Below are positions 8,724 to 17,760 of a stretch of DNA of 56,627 bases, piece by piece; position 1 is the stretch's first letter; the number at the start of each line of letters is the position of its first letter. The DNA is from Clostridiales bacterium UBA3680 (GTDB lineage: Bacteria > Bacillota > Clostridia > Lachnospirales > CAG-274). The translations under genes and the position numbers were made by a program. Location: positions 8,381 to 65,007 of the forward strand of contig DFJD01000032.1 in NCBI GenBank assembly GCA_002372875.1, in the 5' to 3' direction. The notes beneath the pieces are model-generated. The model did not search any database. It was not told the DNA's origin and saw only the letters and a program-made list of their open reading frames with translations.

Positions 8724-9472
8724 GGCTCGATCTTTTGGAGACTCACAGCCTTATCGGAAATTTGGTTGGGCTTGATACCTCCGTTACCCCGGGTATAGAC
8801 GTTGATGTTAAGGTTTATAAGGTTTTTAACATTTTCGGTATAGAGGTTTGGCTCACTCAAACGGTTGTTACCACTTGGATAATAATGGGAGCACTTACTT
8901 TGATCGCTCTTATTTGCAGATTGAAGCTTAAAAACTACAAAGAAAAGCCCGAGGGTTCACAAAATTTTGTGGAGCTTGTTATAGAGACGATGGACAGCTT
9001 TGTAAGGAGCACCATGGGAGATAAACATGCATACTTCGGAAATTGGTTTTTCGGAGTTTTCTGTTTGATACTTGTTTCAAATCTTTGCGGTCTGCTTGCT
9101 TTCAGGTCTCCCACAGCAGACCTTTGTACCACCTTTGCCATTACTATGACCACCTTTACTCTCATACATTTTATGGGAATAAAGACGGGGAAGGGAAGCT
9201 ACTTTAAAGCCTATTTTGAGCCTATCCCCATTATGTTTATTATGAATATTATAAGCGAACTTGCCACACCCATTTCACTCAGTTTCCGTCTTTTCGGAAA
9301 TATATTGGGCGGTTCGGTAATTATGGCGATGGTCTATTCTCTCCCGAGAATACTAAACTTCGGTATTCCGGCTGTGTTGCATATCTATTTTGATGTATTT
9401 GCCGGATGCATTCAAACAGTCATCTTTGTCATGCTTTCCATGACATTCATAAAAGATAAAATAGCCGAATAA
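8720..9472 (+). CDS. atpB: ATP synthase Fo subunit a
   Basis: 250 residues, multi-spanning. The essential Arg of the ion half-channels is in PISLSFRLFGNILGG. Together with the c-ring it forms the ion path across the membrane. It overlaps atpI by four bases and is followed by atpE after 24 bases with AGGAGG. The neighbouring c subunit suggests that the coupling ion is Na+. Confidence 0.96.
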   Translation: MRLDLLETHSLIGNLVGLDTSVTPGIDVDVKVYKVFNIFGIEVWLTQTVVTTWIIMGALTLIALICRLKLKNYKEKPEGSQNFVELVIETMDSFVRSTMGDKHAYFGNWFFGVFCLILVSNLCGLLAFRSPTADLCTTFAITMTTFTLIHFMGIKTGKGSYFKAYFEPIPIMFIMNIISELATPISLSFRLFGNILGGSVIMAMVYSLPRILNFGIPAVLHIYFDVFAGCIQTVIFVMLSMTFIKDKIAE

Positions 9473-9496
9473 GGCTGTAAACAGGAGGATTTAATT

Positions 9497-9775
9497 ATGG
9501 AAAATTACAGTATTGAACCCCATGCATTTGTGCTCGGTTGCTCAGCAATAGGCGCAGGTCTTGCAATGATAGCAGGTATCGGACCGGGTATCGGTCAGGG
9601 TTATGCGGCAGGTAAGGGTGCGGAGGCTGTAGGTCGTCAGCCCGAGGCAAGAAGCACGGTTACTTCAACAATGCTCTTAGGTTGTGCGGTTGCCGAGTCT
9701 ACAGGTATTTACGGCCTTGTTGTAGCGATGATTCTTATGTTTGCAAATCCCTTCATAGGTCAGGTTCCGAATTGA
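9497..9775 (+). CDS. atpE: ATP synthase Fo subunit c, Na+-type binding residues
   Basis: 92 residues forming a two-helix hairpin with the polar loop GRQPEAR. The ion-binding carboxylate is Glu67 in CAVAESTGIY. All the side chains known to bind Na+ in Ilyobacter tartaricus c (Gln32, Val63, Glu65, Ser66, Thr67, Tyr70) have equivalents here: Gln34, Val65, Glu67, Ser68, Thr69, Tyr72. Proton-coupled c subunits normally lack the Gln/Ser-Thr set, so a Na+-translocating enzyme is predicted. That is inference from a conserved signature, not a measurement. Confidence 0.96.
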   Translation: MENYSIEPHAFVLGCSAIGAGLAMIAGIGPGIGQGYAAGKGAEAVGRQPEARSTVTSTMLLGCAVAESTGIYGLVVAMILMFANPFIGQVPN

Positions 9776-9806
9776 CACTCTTAAATGACCGAAGGGAGGC
9801 AAGGCA

Positions 9807-10325
9807 TTGAATGATTATGTAATTATTCTGAATCAACAGACTGTAGTTCAAGTCATTATTCAGATAATAAACACTTGTATACTTTGCTTTATCCTCTATA
9901 AGCTTCTTTACGGACCTGTACTTAAATTTCTTAACGCAAGAAAAGAAAAAATAGCGGAACAACTTGACAGTGCCGCCGAGAAGCTGTCTCAGGCAGATAC
10001 TCTTAAGGCCGAATATGAGGGTAAAATAAAAGAAATAGAAAAAGAAAGAGCTTCCATACTTGAACAGGCTCGCGCCGAGGCAAAGCAAAACGGGCAAAAA
10101 ATAATATCCGAGGCACAGACCGAGGCACAAACAATTAAAAACAGAGCGATGACCGACATTAAAAGAGAACAGGATAAGGCTGCCGATGAGATCAAAAAGC
10201 AGATTATCGAAGTTTCAAACCTTGTGGCATCAAGGTTTGTGGCGGCTAAAATTACTCCCGGGGAGCAGGATAAGCTTATTGACGATGCCATAAAGGCTCT
10301 GGAGGATGTTAAATGGACAGGATAA
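9807..10325 (+). CDS. atpF: ATP synthase Fo subunit b
   Basis: 172 residues: one N-terminal membrane helix (about 10-32) followed by a long charged helix typical of the peripheral stalk dimer. The start is TTG at 9807, supported by GGGAGG seven bases upstream; no in-frame ATG is suitably placed. It overlaps atpH by 13 bases. Confidence 0.93.
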   Translation: MNDYVIILNQQTVVQVIIQIINTCILCFILYKLLYGPVLKFLNARKEKIAEQLDSAAEKLSQADTLKAEYEGKIKEIEKERASILEQARAEAKQNGQKIISEAQTEAQTIKNRAMTDIKREQDKAADEIKKQIIEVSNLVASRFVAAKITPGEQDKLIDDAIKALEDVKWTG

Positions 10326-10855
10326 TTACCGGCAGATATGCACGGGCACTTTTCGACATTGCTCTTGAGAAAAACTGTCTTCAAAGTTATAGCGAAAATG
10401 CTGCTTTGATGGCAGATACCATAGAAAACACCCCGGAACTTGGAAAAATTTTGCTCGATCCGGGAATAAGCAACGAACAGAAGCTTGAAATCCTAAAAAA
10501 GAGCTTTGAAGGTGCGGAAGATGATATTTTCGGGCTTTTTGCCGTTCTGTTTAAGAAAAACAGACAGACCGAGCTTACGGGAGTGCTTAGACATTTTTGT
10601 GAACTTGTAAGAGAGCATGAAGGTATTACTGTCGCTACTGTGGAAAGTGCGGTTGAACTTGATAATGACAGACTTGAGAAAATCAGAAAGAGTTTGTCGG
10701 ATAATTTGAATAAGCGGGTGGAAACTGACGCAAGGGTGCTGCCGGAGCTTATAGGCGGCATCAGGATAAGCGTTGATGGTCATTTGATAGATTCAAGTAT
10801 ACTAAAACAGCTTGAAAATCTGCGTAAGGAGCTATCCGGCTCCACCCCCGCATAA
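10313..10855 (+). CDS. atpH: ATP synthase F1 subunit delta
   Basis: 180 residues. It begins with ITGRYARALFDIALEKN, the usual start of the OSCP/delta N-terminal helical domain, and ends with the family's LIGGIRISVDGHLIDSSI segment. It joins the b-subunit stalk to the alpha3beta3 head. The start overlaps the end of atpF. Confidence 0.95.
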   Translation: MDRIITGRYARALFDIALEKNCLQSYSENAALMADTIENTPELGKILLDPGISNEQKLEILKKSFEGAEDDIFGLFAVLFKKNRQTELTGVLRHFCELVREHEGITVATVESAVELDNDRLEKIRKSLSDNLNKRVETDARVLPELIGGIRISVDGHLIDSSILKQLENLRKELSGSTPA

Positions 10856-10871
10856 GAAAAGGAGTGTTAGG

Positions 10872-12377
10872 ATGAATATCAGACCCGAAGAGATCAGTTC
10901 CGTAATAAAGGAACAAATAAAGGGCTATTCATCAAGGCTTGACGTGTCGGAAATAGGCACCGTAATACAGGTCAGTGACGGTATTGCCAGAGTATTCGGC
11001 TTGGAACATGCCATGAGCGGTGAACTTCTCGAGTTTGAAAACGGCGTTATGGGTATGGCGCAAAACCTTGAAGAAGACAACGTGGGTGTGGTTGTTTTGG
11101 GTTCGGATGCGGGCATAAAAGAAGGCAGCCGTGTTAAGCTTACAGGCAGGGTTGCATCGGTTCCGGTAGGCGATGAGCTTATAGGAAGAGTTGTAAATGC
11201 CTTAGGTCAGCCCATTGATGAAAAAGGACCCATCTCCACGGAAAAATACAGACCCATAGAGAGAATAGCTCCGGGCGTTATTACAAGAAAGAGCGTTGAT
11301 GTACCGCTTCAAACAGGTATAAAGGCGATCGATGCCATGGTACCCATAGGAAGAGGACAGCGTGAGCTCATTATAGGAGACAGACAAACAGGAAAAACTG
11401 CCATTTGCATAGATACCATAATAAATCAAAAGGGCAAAGACTGTATATGTATATATGTTGCCATAGGACAGAAGGCATCTACCGTTGCCAGAATAGTTAA
11501 AAGTCTTTCCGACAGCAATGCCATGGATTATTCCATAGTGGTGTCCGCATCCGCATCGGATTCGGCGACACTTCAGTACATAGCGCCCTATGCAGGCTGC
11601 GCTATGGCGGAAAAATTTATGGAGGACGGAAAGGACGTACTTATAGTATATGACGACCTTTCAAAGCATGCGGTAGCATACAGAGCAATGTCTCTTCTCC
11701 TTAAAAGACCACCCGGCAGAGAGGCATATCCCGGTGATGTATTCTACCTTCATTCAAGACTTCTTGAAAGAAGTGCCAGACTTAACGATAATTACGGAGG
11801 CGGTTCCATTACAGCCCTTCCCATAATAGAGACTCAGGCGGGAGACGTTTCGGCATATATCCCCACAAACGTTATCTCCATTACCGACGGACAGATATTC
11901 CTCGAAACGGGACTTTTCAACTCAGGTGTTCGTCCGGCTATAAATGCGGGTCTTTCGGTGTCAAGAGTAGGTGGCTCGGCGCAGATAAAGGCAATGAAGA
12001 AAATTGCCGGTCCCATACGTATAGAGCTTGCTCAGTACAGAGAGCTTGAGAGTTTTTCACAGTTTGGCTCCGACCTTGACAAGGATACTCTTGACAGACT
12101 CAACCACGGACAAAGAATAGTTGAAATACTTAAACAGCCTCAGTATAAGCCCCTTACCGTAGAGCAGGAGGTCGTTATACTTTATGCTGTCACAAAGAAG
12201 TATCTTGACGATGTGGCAATAGAAAAAATAGCTGATTTTGAAAGCGGCCTTTTTGAGTATATCGCGAAAAACGATCCCGCTGTATTCAATACTATAAAGG
12301 ATACGGGAGTTCTTGACCAAAAGACGGAAGAAAAGCTCGTAAAGGCAATAGAAGTCTTCAAGGACAGCTTTAAATAA
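10872..12377 (+). CDS. atpA: ATP synthase F1 subunit alpha
   Basis: 501 residues. I start at ATG 10872, which has AAAAGGAGTG upstream; the longer open frame from 10812 would add 20 residues overlapping atpH without a ribosome site. It has the N-terminal beta barrel, Walker A GDRQTGKT, Walker B LIVYDD and the alpha-type PAINAGLSVSRVG motif. It is the non-catalytic nucleotide-binding head subunit. Confidence 0.97.
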   Translation: MNIRPEEISSVIKEQIKGYSSRLDVSEIGTVIQVSDGIARVFGLEHAMSGELLEFENGVMGMAQNLEEDNVGVVVLGSDAGIKEGSRVKLTGRVASVPVGDELIGRVVNALGQPIDEKGPISTEKYRPIERIAPGVITRKSVDVPLQTGIKAIDAMVPIGRGQRELIIGDRQTGKTAICIDTIINQKGKDCICIYVAIGQKASTVARIVKSLSDSNAMDYSIVVSASASDSATLQYIAPYAGCAMAEKFMEDGKDVLIVYDDLSKHAVAYRAMSLLLKRPPGREAYPGDVFYLHSRLLERSARLNDNYGGGSITALPIIETQAGDVSAYIPTNVISITDGQIFLETGLFNSGVRPAINAGLSVSRVGGSAQIKAMKKIAGPIRIELAQYRELESFSQFGSDLDKDTLDRLNHGQRIVEILKQPQYKPLTVEQEVVILYAVTKKYLDDVAIEKIADFESGLFEYIAKNDPAVFNTIKDTGVLDQKTEEKLVKAIEVFKDSFK

Positions 12378-12391
12378 AGGACGGTGGTATA

Positions 12392-13246
12392 ATGGCATCG
12401 TTGCTTGATATAAAGCGCAGAATAAAAAGTGTTAATTCCACCATGCAGGTAACAAAGGCAATGAACCTTGTTGCCAGCTCCAAGCTGACAAAGGCAAAGG
12501 AGAGCTTCAACAAAATAAAACCCTTTTTCGAAAGCACAAAAACCGTTATAGGACGTGTTATAGAGCATACGGGTGTGGTCACAAATCCCTTTATGACAAA
12601 AAGGGAGGTAAAAAAGACTGCCGTTATCGTTATAACAGGCGACAGAGGACTTTGCGGAGGATACAATTCGGCTGTGTGCAAAAGCGGAATGGCGGTGCTT
12701 GAAAATAAAAACGGTGCCGTTGTTACCGTTGGCTCAAAAGGCAGAGATTACTTCAAGCACAGAGAAAAAGAAATACTCAAAAGCTATCGTGATATGTCAG
12801 AGAAGCCCTCTTATGTTGATGCGAGCATAGTGGGAAAGGACATTGAAAAAATGTACTTGGACGGTGAGGCAGACGAGGTCTATCTTGCCTACACTCACTT
12901 TATATCCACAATATCCAGCGAACCTAAGGTTATTAAGCTTCTTCCGCTGAATCCGGAGGATTTTAATTCCGAAAAGAAGGGCGCGGGTACGCTGACAATA
13001 TATGAGCCAAGCGAGGAGGAAGTTCTCGATTATATTGTGCCCAGATATATAAATACCGTTATTTACGGAGCTATGATGGAGTCATCGGTTTGCGAACAAA
13101 GTGCAAGAATGACTGCTATGGATTCCGCCTCGGACAATGCGGCGGATATGATAGATACCCTTAATTTGCATTACAACAGAGCAAGACAGGGTGCCATAAC
13201 TCAGGAAATTACGGAAATAGTAAGCGGCAGCAATGCCCTTGAATAA
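12392..13246 (+). CDS. atpG: ATP synthase F1 subunit gamma
   Basis: 284 residues. Hallmarks are the N-terminal KRRIKSVNSTMQVTKAMNLV, GDRGLCGGYN and the C-terminal MDSASDNAADMIDTLNLHYN helix. It is the rotor shaft linking the c-ring to the catalytic head. It lies between atpA and atpD with 14 bases upstream. Confidence 0.97.
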   Translation: MASLLDIKRRIKSVNSTMQVTKAMNLVASSKLTKAKESFNKIKPFFESTKTVIGRVIEHTGVVTNPFMTKREVKKTAVIVITGDRGLCGGYNSAVCKSGMAVLENKNGAVVTVGSKGRDYFKHREKEILKSYRDMSEKPSYVDASIVGKDIEKMYLDGEADEVYLAYTHFISTISSEPKVIKLLPLNPEDFNSEKKGAGTLTIYEPSEEEVLDYIVPRYINTVIYGAMMESSVCEQSARMTAMDSASDNAADMIDTLNLHYNRARQGAITQEITEIVSGSNALE

Positions 13247-13256
13247 GGAGGAAAAC

Positions 13257-14645
13257 ATGGCAGAAAAAAATGTCGGAAAGATCGTTCAGATAATAGGAGC
13301 GGTCATTGATATAAAATTTTCCGCGGAGAAAATGCCTGCCCTGAACAACGCCATCGAAATACAAAACGGAAAAGTCAAACTTGTGGCTGAGGTTGCACAG
13401 CACATTGGTGATGATGTTGTGCGCTGTATTGCCATGAGCAGTACCGACGGACTTAAAAGAGGGATGGAGGCACTTGATACAGGTTCTCCCATAACAGTTC
13501 CGGTAGGTGATAAAACATTGGGCAGAATGTTCAATGTTACGGGAGATCCCATAGATGAAAAGCCTGCTCCCGATACGGAAAGATGGTCTATTCACAGACA
13601 GGCTCCCGGCTTTGCGGAGCAGACTACAAGTGCCGAAATTCTTGAGACCGGTATTAAGAGCATAGACCTTCTTTGTCCATACTCAAAGGGTGGTAAGATA
13701 GGTCTGTTCGGAGGTGCAGGTGTCGGTAAAACGGTGCTTATACAGGAGCTTATTACCAACATTGCAAACGAGCACGGCGGTTATTCCGTCTTCTCTGGAG
13801 TAGGAGAACGTTCTCGTGAAGGTAACGACCTTTACAACGAAATGACCGAATCGGGTGTTATAAATAAAACGGCTTTGGTATTCGGACAGATGAACGAGCC
13901 CCCCGGTGCAAGAATGAGAATTGCCCTTACAGGTCTTACCATGGCGGAGTATTTCCGTGACAAGGAAAACCAGGATGTGCTTTTGTTTATTGACAATATA
14001 TTCAGATTTGTACAGGCAGGCTCCGAGGTTTCGGCACTTTTGGGACGTATGCCCTCCGCTGTTGGTTACCAGCCTACCCTTGCAAATGAGCTTGGTGCTC
14101 TTCAGGAAAGAATAACATCCACAAGAAACGGATCTATAACCTCTGTTCAGGCTGTATATGTGCCTGCGGATGACCTTACGGATCCCGCTCCCGCAACCAC
14201 ATTTGCACACCTTGATGCAACAACGGTTCTTTCCCGTTCAATAGTTGAGCTTGGTATTTATCCCGCTGTCGATCCTCTTGAATCCACATCAAGAATACTT
14301 GACCCTCTTGTATTGGGTCAGGAGCATTACGATGTGGCAAGAAGAGTTCAGGCGACACTTCAAAAATACAAGGAGCTTCAGGATATTATTTCCATCTTGG
14401 GAATGGATGAGCTTGGAGAGGATGACAAGCTTACTGTGGCAAGGGCAAGAAAGATACAAAGATTTCTTTCTCAGCCTTTCCATGTTGCTGAGCAGTTTAC
14501 AAGCATACCCGGTGTTTATGTTCCCGTGGAGGAAACTGTAAGAGGTTTTAAGGAAATTCTTGACGGCAAGCATGACGAGATACCCGAATCCCTTTTCCTT
14601 AACAAGGGTACGATAGACGAGGTTGTTGCCGCTTTCAAGAAGTAA
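13257..14645 (+). CDS. atpD: ATP synthase F1 subunit beta
   Basis: 462 residues. The start is ATG 13257 with AAGGAGG; an upstream in-frame ATG at 13233 lies inside atpG and is not supported. The catalytic P-loop is GGAGVGKT, the catalytic Glu is in GERSREGND, and Walker B is LLFIDNIFRF. It is the catalytic subunit. Confidence 0.98.
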   Translation: MAEKNVGKIVQIIGAVIDIKFSAEKMPALNNAIEIQNGKVKLVAEVAQHIGDDVVRCIAMSSTDGLKRGMEALDTGSPITVPVGDKTLGRMFNVTGDPIDEKPAPDTERWSIHRQAPGFAEQTTSAEILETGIKSIDLLCPYSKGGKIGLFGGAGVGKTVLIQELITNIANEHGGYSVFSGVGERSREGNDLYNEMTESGVINKTALVFGQMNEPPGARMRIALTGLTMAEYFRDKENQDVLLFIDNIFRFVQAGSEVSALLGRMPSAVGYQPTLANELGALQERITSTRNGSITSVQAVYVPADDLTDPAPATTFAHLDATTVLSRSIVELGIYPAVDPLESTSRILDPLVLGQEHYDVARRVQATLQKYKELQDIISILGMDELGEDDKLTVARARKIQRFLSQPFHVAEQFTSIPGVYVPVEETVRGFKEILDGKHDEIPESLFLNKGTIDEVVAAFKK

Positions 14646-14658
14646 AGGAGGGCTTGAT

Positions 14659-15063
14659 ATGGCTAAAAAGCTGACCCTCAGAATAGTTACCCCCTCAAGA
14701 GTAATGTATGAAGGAGAGGTGGGTATGGTGCTTTTGCGTACAAAAAGCGGTGATGTTGGTATATTACCCGAACATCAGCCTATGGTCACGGTGCTTGATT
14801 ACGGTGTAATGAAGCTCTATGATGATGGAAAAGAGATAAAAAGAGCCGCTGTTTTGGGTGGCTATGCCGAGGTTGGCGACAGTATTGTTTCCGTTCTTAC
14901 AGATGCTGCCGAATGGGCTGAGGAAATAGACGAGGCAAGAGCAAAGCATGCAAAAGAGATAGCTGAAAGAAGGCTTGCCTCACAAAACGAAAACATAGAC
15001 ATTATGAGAGCTGAGCTTGCTCTAAAAAGAGCCTTGGTCAGACTTAATGTTAATAATCTCTGA
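14659..15063 (+). CDS. atpC: ATP synthase F1 subunit epsilon
   Basis: 134 residues. An N-terminal beta sandwich (GDVGILPEHQPMVTVLDYG) is followed by a C-terminal helical pair that in the family can inhibit ATP hydrolysis. ATG 14659 is chosen because AAAGGAGGG precedes it. It is the last gene of the operon. Confidence 0.95.
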   Translation: MAKKLTLRIVTPSRVMYEGEVGMVLLRTKSGDVGILPEHQPMVTVLDYGVMKLYDDGKEIKRAAVLGGYAEVGDSIVSVLTDAAEWAEEIDEARAKHAKEIAERRLASQNENIDIMRAELALKRALVRLNVNNL

Positions 15064-15083
15064 TAAGAAAACGTATAAGTTCA

Positions 15084-15114
15084 AAAGACCTGTCAGATAG
15101 ACAGGTCTTTGTAT
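15084..15114 (+). terminator. Terminator after atpC
   Basis: An 11-bp stem AAAGACCTGTC/GACAGGTCTTT with a 5-nt loop ends the atp operon. The U-tail is short, so some read-through into the HAD gene is possible. Confidence 0.75.
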
Positions 15115-15130
15115 AAAAAGGAGGTTTTGT

Positions 15131-16351
15131 ATGGAAAATAATAATTTATCCACATCGATAAAGGCGGTAGCAGCACTGTTAAGCCTTGTGTTTATTGTTG
15201 TGTTCTTTTACGCATTGGCAACAAACATAAAAAATAAGCCCGCTTCCGTCGCGGAAAACGGAAAAACGGAAACAGCCGCTGCCGAAGTATCACAGGATTC
15301 GCAAAGCGATACGCCTATGTCCGTTGAAAAGGAAGCAGATCCTGAGGCATATTCTCAGGCACTCTCCCTTTGGAATGATGAAGCGCCTCTTAAAAATCAG
15401 CTTACTGAATATATAAAGAATGTAACAGACAGCGCAAGTGAAGACTTTATTCCGGTCAAAGACAGAATTGCCGTATTTGATTTTGACGGAACTCTTTTTT
15501 GCGAGACAGATCCGAATTATTTTGATTATATGCTTCTTATGCACAGAGTGCTTGAAGATGAAAATTACAAGGATAAGGCTTCGGATTTTGAAAAGGAAAC
15601 GGCAAACAAGATCAAAGAACAAAACGAAAAGCATACTTCATTTGACGGACTGGAAACAGACCACGGAAAATGTGTCGCTACAGCTTTTGCGGGCATGACA
15701 TTTGATGAATTTAACGATTATATCGCCGAATTTAAAAAGCAGCCTATGGAAAGCTACGAAGGTATGAACAGAGGAGACGGATTCTACGAACCTATGCTTG
15801 AGGTCGTTAATATGCTTACCGAAAACGATTTTAAGGTATATATAGTAAGCGGAACCGACAGATTTATAGTAAGGGGACTTTTGAAGGATTCCGTGCTCGA
15901 TCTTCCTCCTTCACAGATCATAGGTTCGGATGAACTTGTTAAGGCAAGCGGCCAGGGAGACACCGACGGACTTAAATATCAGCTTACAAAAGATGATGAG
16001 CTTATATTGGGTGGTCAATTTATTATAAAGAATCTGAAAATGAATAAGGTTTCCGTAATACAGCGTGAAATCGGTCAAAAGCCTGTACTTTCCTTCGGAA
16101 ACAGCACAGGTGATTCAAGTATGGCAAATTTTGTCATAAATAACAATCCCTATAAAAGTCTTGCTTTTATGCTCTGCTGTGACGATCTTGAAAGAGAGAA
16201 CGGTAATGAGGAAAAAGCGGACAAGATGTATGGACTTTGTGAGGAAAACGGCTGGACACCTGTATCTATGAAGAATGACTGGAAAACTATCTATAAGGAA
16301 GGTGTTGTAAAGGTTACCTCAGAAAATGAGGAGTTACAAAACGCAGCTTGA
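15131..16351 (+). CDS. Membrane-anchored HAD-superfamily phosphatase
   Basis: 406 residues. A hydrophobic segment at about 9-32 is followed by a low-complexity Ala/Glu/Ser linker, so the catalytic domain is probably outside the membrane. HAD motif I is AVFDFDGTLF (Asp117, Asp119), motif II is VYIVSGTDRF and the acidic motif is SFGNSTGDSSM; the class resembles phosphoserine phosphatase-like HADs. The substrate is unknown. It follows the atp operon after a weak terminator and has its own AAAAAGGAGG site. Confidence 0.8.
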   Translation: MENNNLSTSIKAVAALLSLVFIVVFFYALATNIKNKPASVAENGKTETAAAEVSQDSQSDTPMSVEKEADPEAYSQALSLWNDEAPLKNQLTEYIKNVTDSASEDFIPVKDRIAVFDFDGTLFCETDPNYFDYMLLMHRVLEDENYKDKASDFEKETANKIKEQNEKHTSFDGLETDHGKCVATAFAGMTFDEFNDYIAEFKKQPMESYEGMNRGDGFYEPMLEVVNMLTENDFKVYIVSGTDRFIVRGLLKDSVLDLPPSQIIGSDELVKASGQGDTDGLKYQLTKDDELILGGQFIIKNLKMNKVSVIQREIGQKPVLSFGNSTGDSSMANFVINNNPYKSLAFMLCCDDLERENGNEEKADKMYGLCEENGWTPVSMKNDWKTIYKEGVVKVTSENEELQNAA

Positions 16352-16380
16352 CCTTGTAGAAAATAACTAAAAACAAGAGA

Positions 16381-16470
16381 AAAAAGCACCGAATTTAATG
16401 CTTTAATTGTGCAAGATGACCATAAAATCGAATTGTGCAATATAGCCAAAACGGTGCTTTTTTTATTTTT
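16381..16470 (+). terminator. Long-looped terminator-like hairpin
   Basis: AAAAAGCACCG (16381-16391) pairs with CGGTGCTTTTT (16452-16462), followed by further Ts. The 60-nt loop contains AATTGTGCAA twice (16405-16414 and 16431-16440). It could be a terminator with an inserted loop, a small RNA or a remnant of a tiny mobile element. Confidence 0.5.
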
Positions 16471-16619
16471 CAAAACGCGGAAACGCTGAAATAATCAGAG
16501 TTTTTATAATAAAGAACGAATATGGCAGAATAAAAAACAGGGGTAAAATTTAATGAAATATTGCAAAAATGCACAAAAAATAAAAAAATACAGCTAAAAT
16601 GAACCTTTTCTCGGAAGGA

Positions 16620-16648
16620 TTGACAAATTTTTATTTTGGGTATATCAT
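16620..16648 (+). promoter_or_regulatory. Promoter of the EF-hand/LRR lipoprotein gene
   Basis: TTGACA and TATCAT are spaced by 17 nt, 45 bases before the ATG. The same -10 form occurs in front of metK and tyrA here. Confidence 0.7.
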
Positions 16649-16692
16649 CTCACTTGTTAAAAAGAGAATCAATAAAGACGGAGGAAATTTTT

Positions 16693-17526
16693 ATGTTAAG
16701 GTATTTAGGAACAGCATTTGCAATTACCGTTTTAGCTTTCGGAGTAACAGCTTGCTCCGGCGGCTCCGCAACAGGCTCTGAAGCTAACGCTTCCGAAACA
16801 GAGACCACCGCGGTATCAACAGACGGTATCAAAATAGATAGTGAAAGCTTTCCGGACAGTGTATTTATGAACTATGTTTCGGAACATTTCGATAAGGATG
16901 CCGATGGCGTACTTTCAAACGAGGAAAGAACAGCTGTTGAGAGAATCGGAGATTATGACGGAGGCAGTGACGACGGACTTACAGGCTTGGGAATTGCAGA
17001 CCTTAAGGGAATTGAGTATTTCTCAAACCTCCAGGTTCTTATGGTTGGAGAAAACAAGCTTAAGAGCCTTGACTTAAGAAACAATCCCATGCTTATAAGA
17101 TTATACTGCCAGGAAAATGAACTTACAGCTCTTGATTTAAGCGCATGTATAAATCTTGATTATCTTTGCTGCAGAGACAATAAAATAGAGACATTGGATT
17201 TAAGCAAGAACACAGTGTTAACGGCTGTAGCTTGCAACGACAATAACCTTACGGTTTTGGATTTAAGCAACAACAAGGCTCTTAAGGATATTTCTTGCCA
17301 TAACAATGCCATTGAAAGCCTTAATTTAAACGGTCTTACATCTCTTGAAAGACTTATATGCTCAAATAATAAGCTTGCGGCATTGGATCTTAGAACAAAT
17401 ACCGCTCTTAAATCATTATTTTGCGAAGATAATCAGATCCCCACACTTGATGTAAGAAACAATCTTTCTTTAAAGGGAAACACACTTAAGTGTGATGATA
17501 CGGTAAGTGTAATAGCACATCAGTAA
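16693..17526 (+). CDS. LRR lipoprotein with an EF-hand-like loop
   Basis: 277 residues; the start is ATG 16693 with GGAGG. The lipobox is FGVTAC, with Cys about 20. Next comes a Thr/Glu/Ser linker, an EF-hand-type loop DKDADGVLSNEE (about residues 73-84), then about eight 20-21-residue leucine-rich repeats of the form LxxLxCxxNxLxxLDLSxN. Many repeats carry a Cys at the same position, giving a cysteine ladder along one face. It is a predicted surface lipoprotein for binding or adhesion; the ligand is unknown. Confidence 0.85.
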   Translation: MLRYLGTAFAITVLAFGVTACSGGSATGSEANASETETTAVSTDGIKIDSESFPDSVFMNYVSEHFDKDADGVLSNEERTAVERIGDYDGGSDDGLTGLGIADLKGIEYFSNLQVLMVGENKLKSLDLRNNPMLIRLYCQENELTALDLSACINLDYLCCRDNKIETLDLSKNTVLTAVACNDNNLTVLDLSNNKALKDISCHNNAIESLNLNGLTSLERLICSNNKLAALDLRTNTALKSLFCEDNQIPTLDVRNNLSLKGNTLKCDDTVSVIAHQ

Positions 17527-17553
17527 AAATTCCCCTTTTATTGGGTTATTATA

Positions 17554-17580
17554 CCCCCGATTTATGTCGGGGGATTTTTT
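17554..17580 (+). terminator. Terminator after the LRR lipoprotein
   Basis: The stem CCCCCGA/TCGGGGG with a 6-nt loop is followed by ATTTTTT. Confidence 0.9.
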
Positions 17581-17636
17581 TATAAAAGTGATTTTTATAC
17601 TTTTATGGGCAAATACTTACAATCATAATTTTATGG

Positions 17637-17665
17637 TTGTTACTTTGTGTGAAAAGTTGTATAAT
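17637..17665 (+). promoter_or_regulatory. Promoter of cobS
   Basis: TTGTTA, 17 nt, TATAAT. It leaves a leader of about 90 nt that contains the short inverted repeat at 17688-17724. No cobalamin riboswitch core is recognisable. Confidence 0.7.
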
Positions 17666-17687
17666 ATAACCAAATTGATTTTGTTGA

Positions 17688-17724
17688 GGAACTGCCGCTT
17701 TAAAAAAGATATATCGGTGTTTCC
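17688..17724. repeat. Possible repeat-family member in the cobS leader (copy B)
   Basis: GGAACTGCCG and CGGTGTTTCC form an imperfect inverted repeat around 17 nt. The right half, ATATCGGTGTTTCCCTA, resembles the right end of the element at 25264-25423. It is the weakest member of the set and may be chance. Confidence 0.35.
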
Positions 17725-17760
17725 CTAAGCCAACAATATTGTCCTCGGAGGTGTATCGTA

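Larger units (their letters stand above)
16352..16692. other. 341-bp intergenic region: long hairpin and promoter
   Basis: It holds a long-range stem-loop at 16381-16470 and the promoter at 16620-16648. The stretch between them is A+T-rich and shows nothing recognisable. Confidence 0.6.

Noticed and set aside
13683..14210. 175-codon minus-strand ORF opposite atpD
   Set aside because: It is antisense to highly conserved ATP synthase beta sequence.
17666..17760. Cobalamin riboswitch before cobS
   Set aside because: The leader is too short and lacks the B12-box core; only a short inverted repeat is present.
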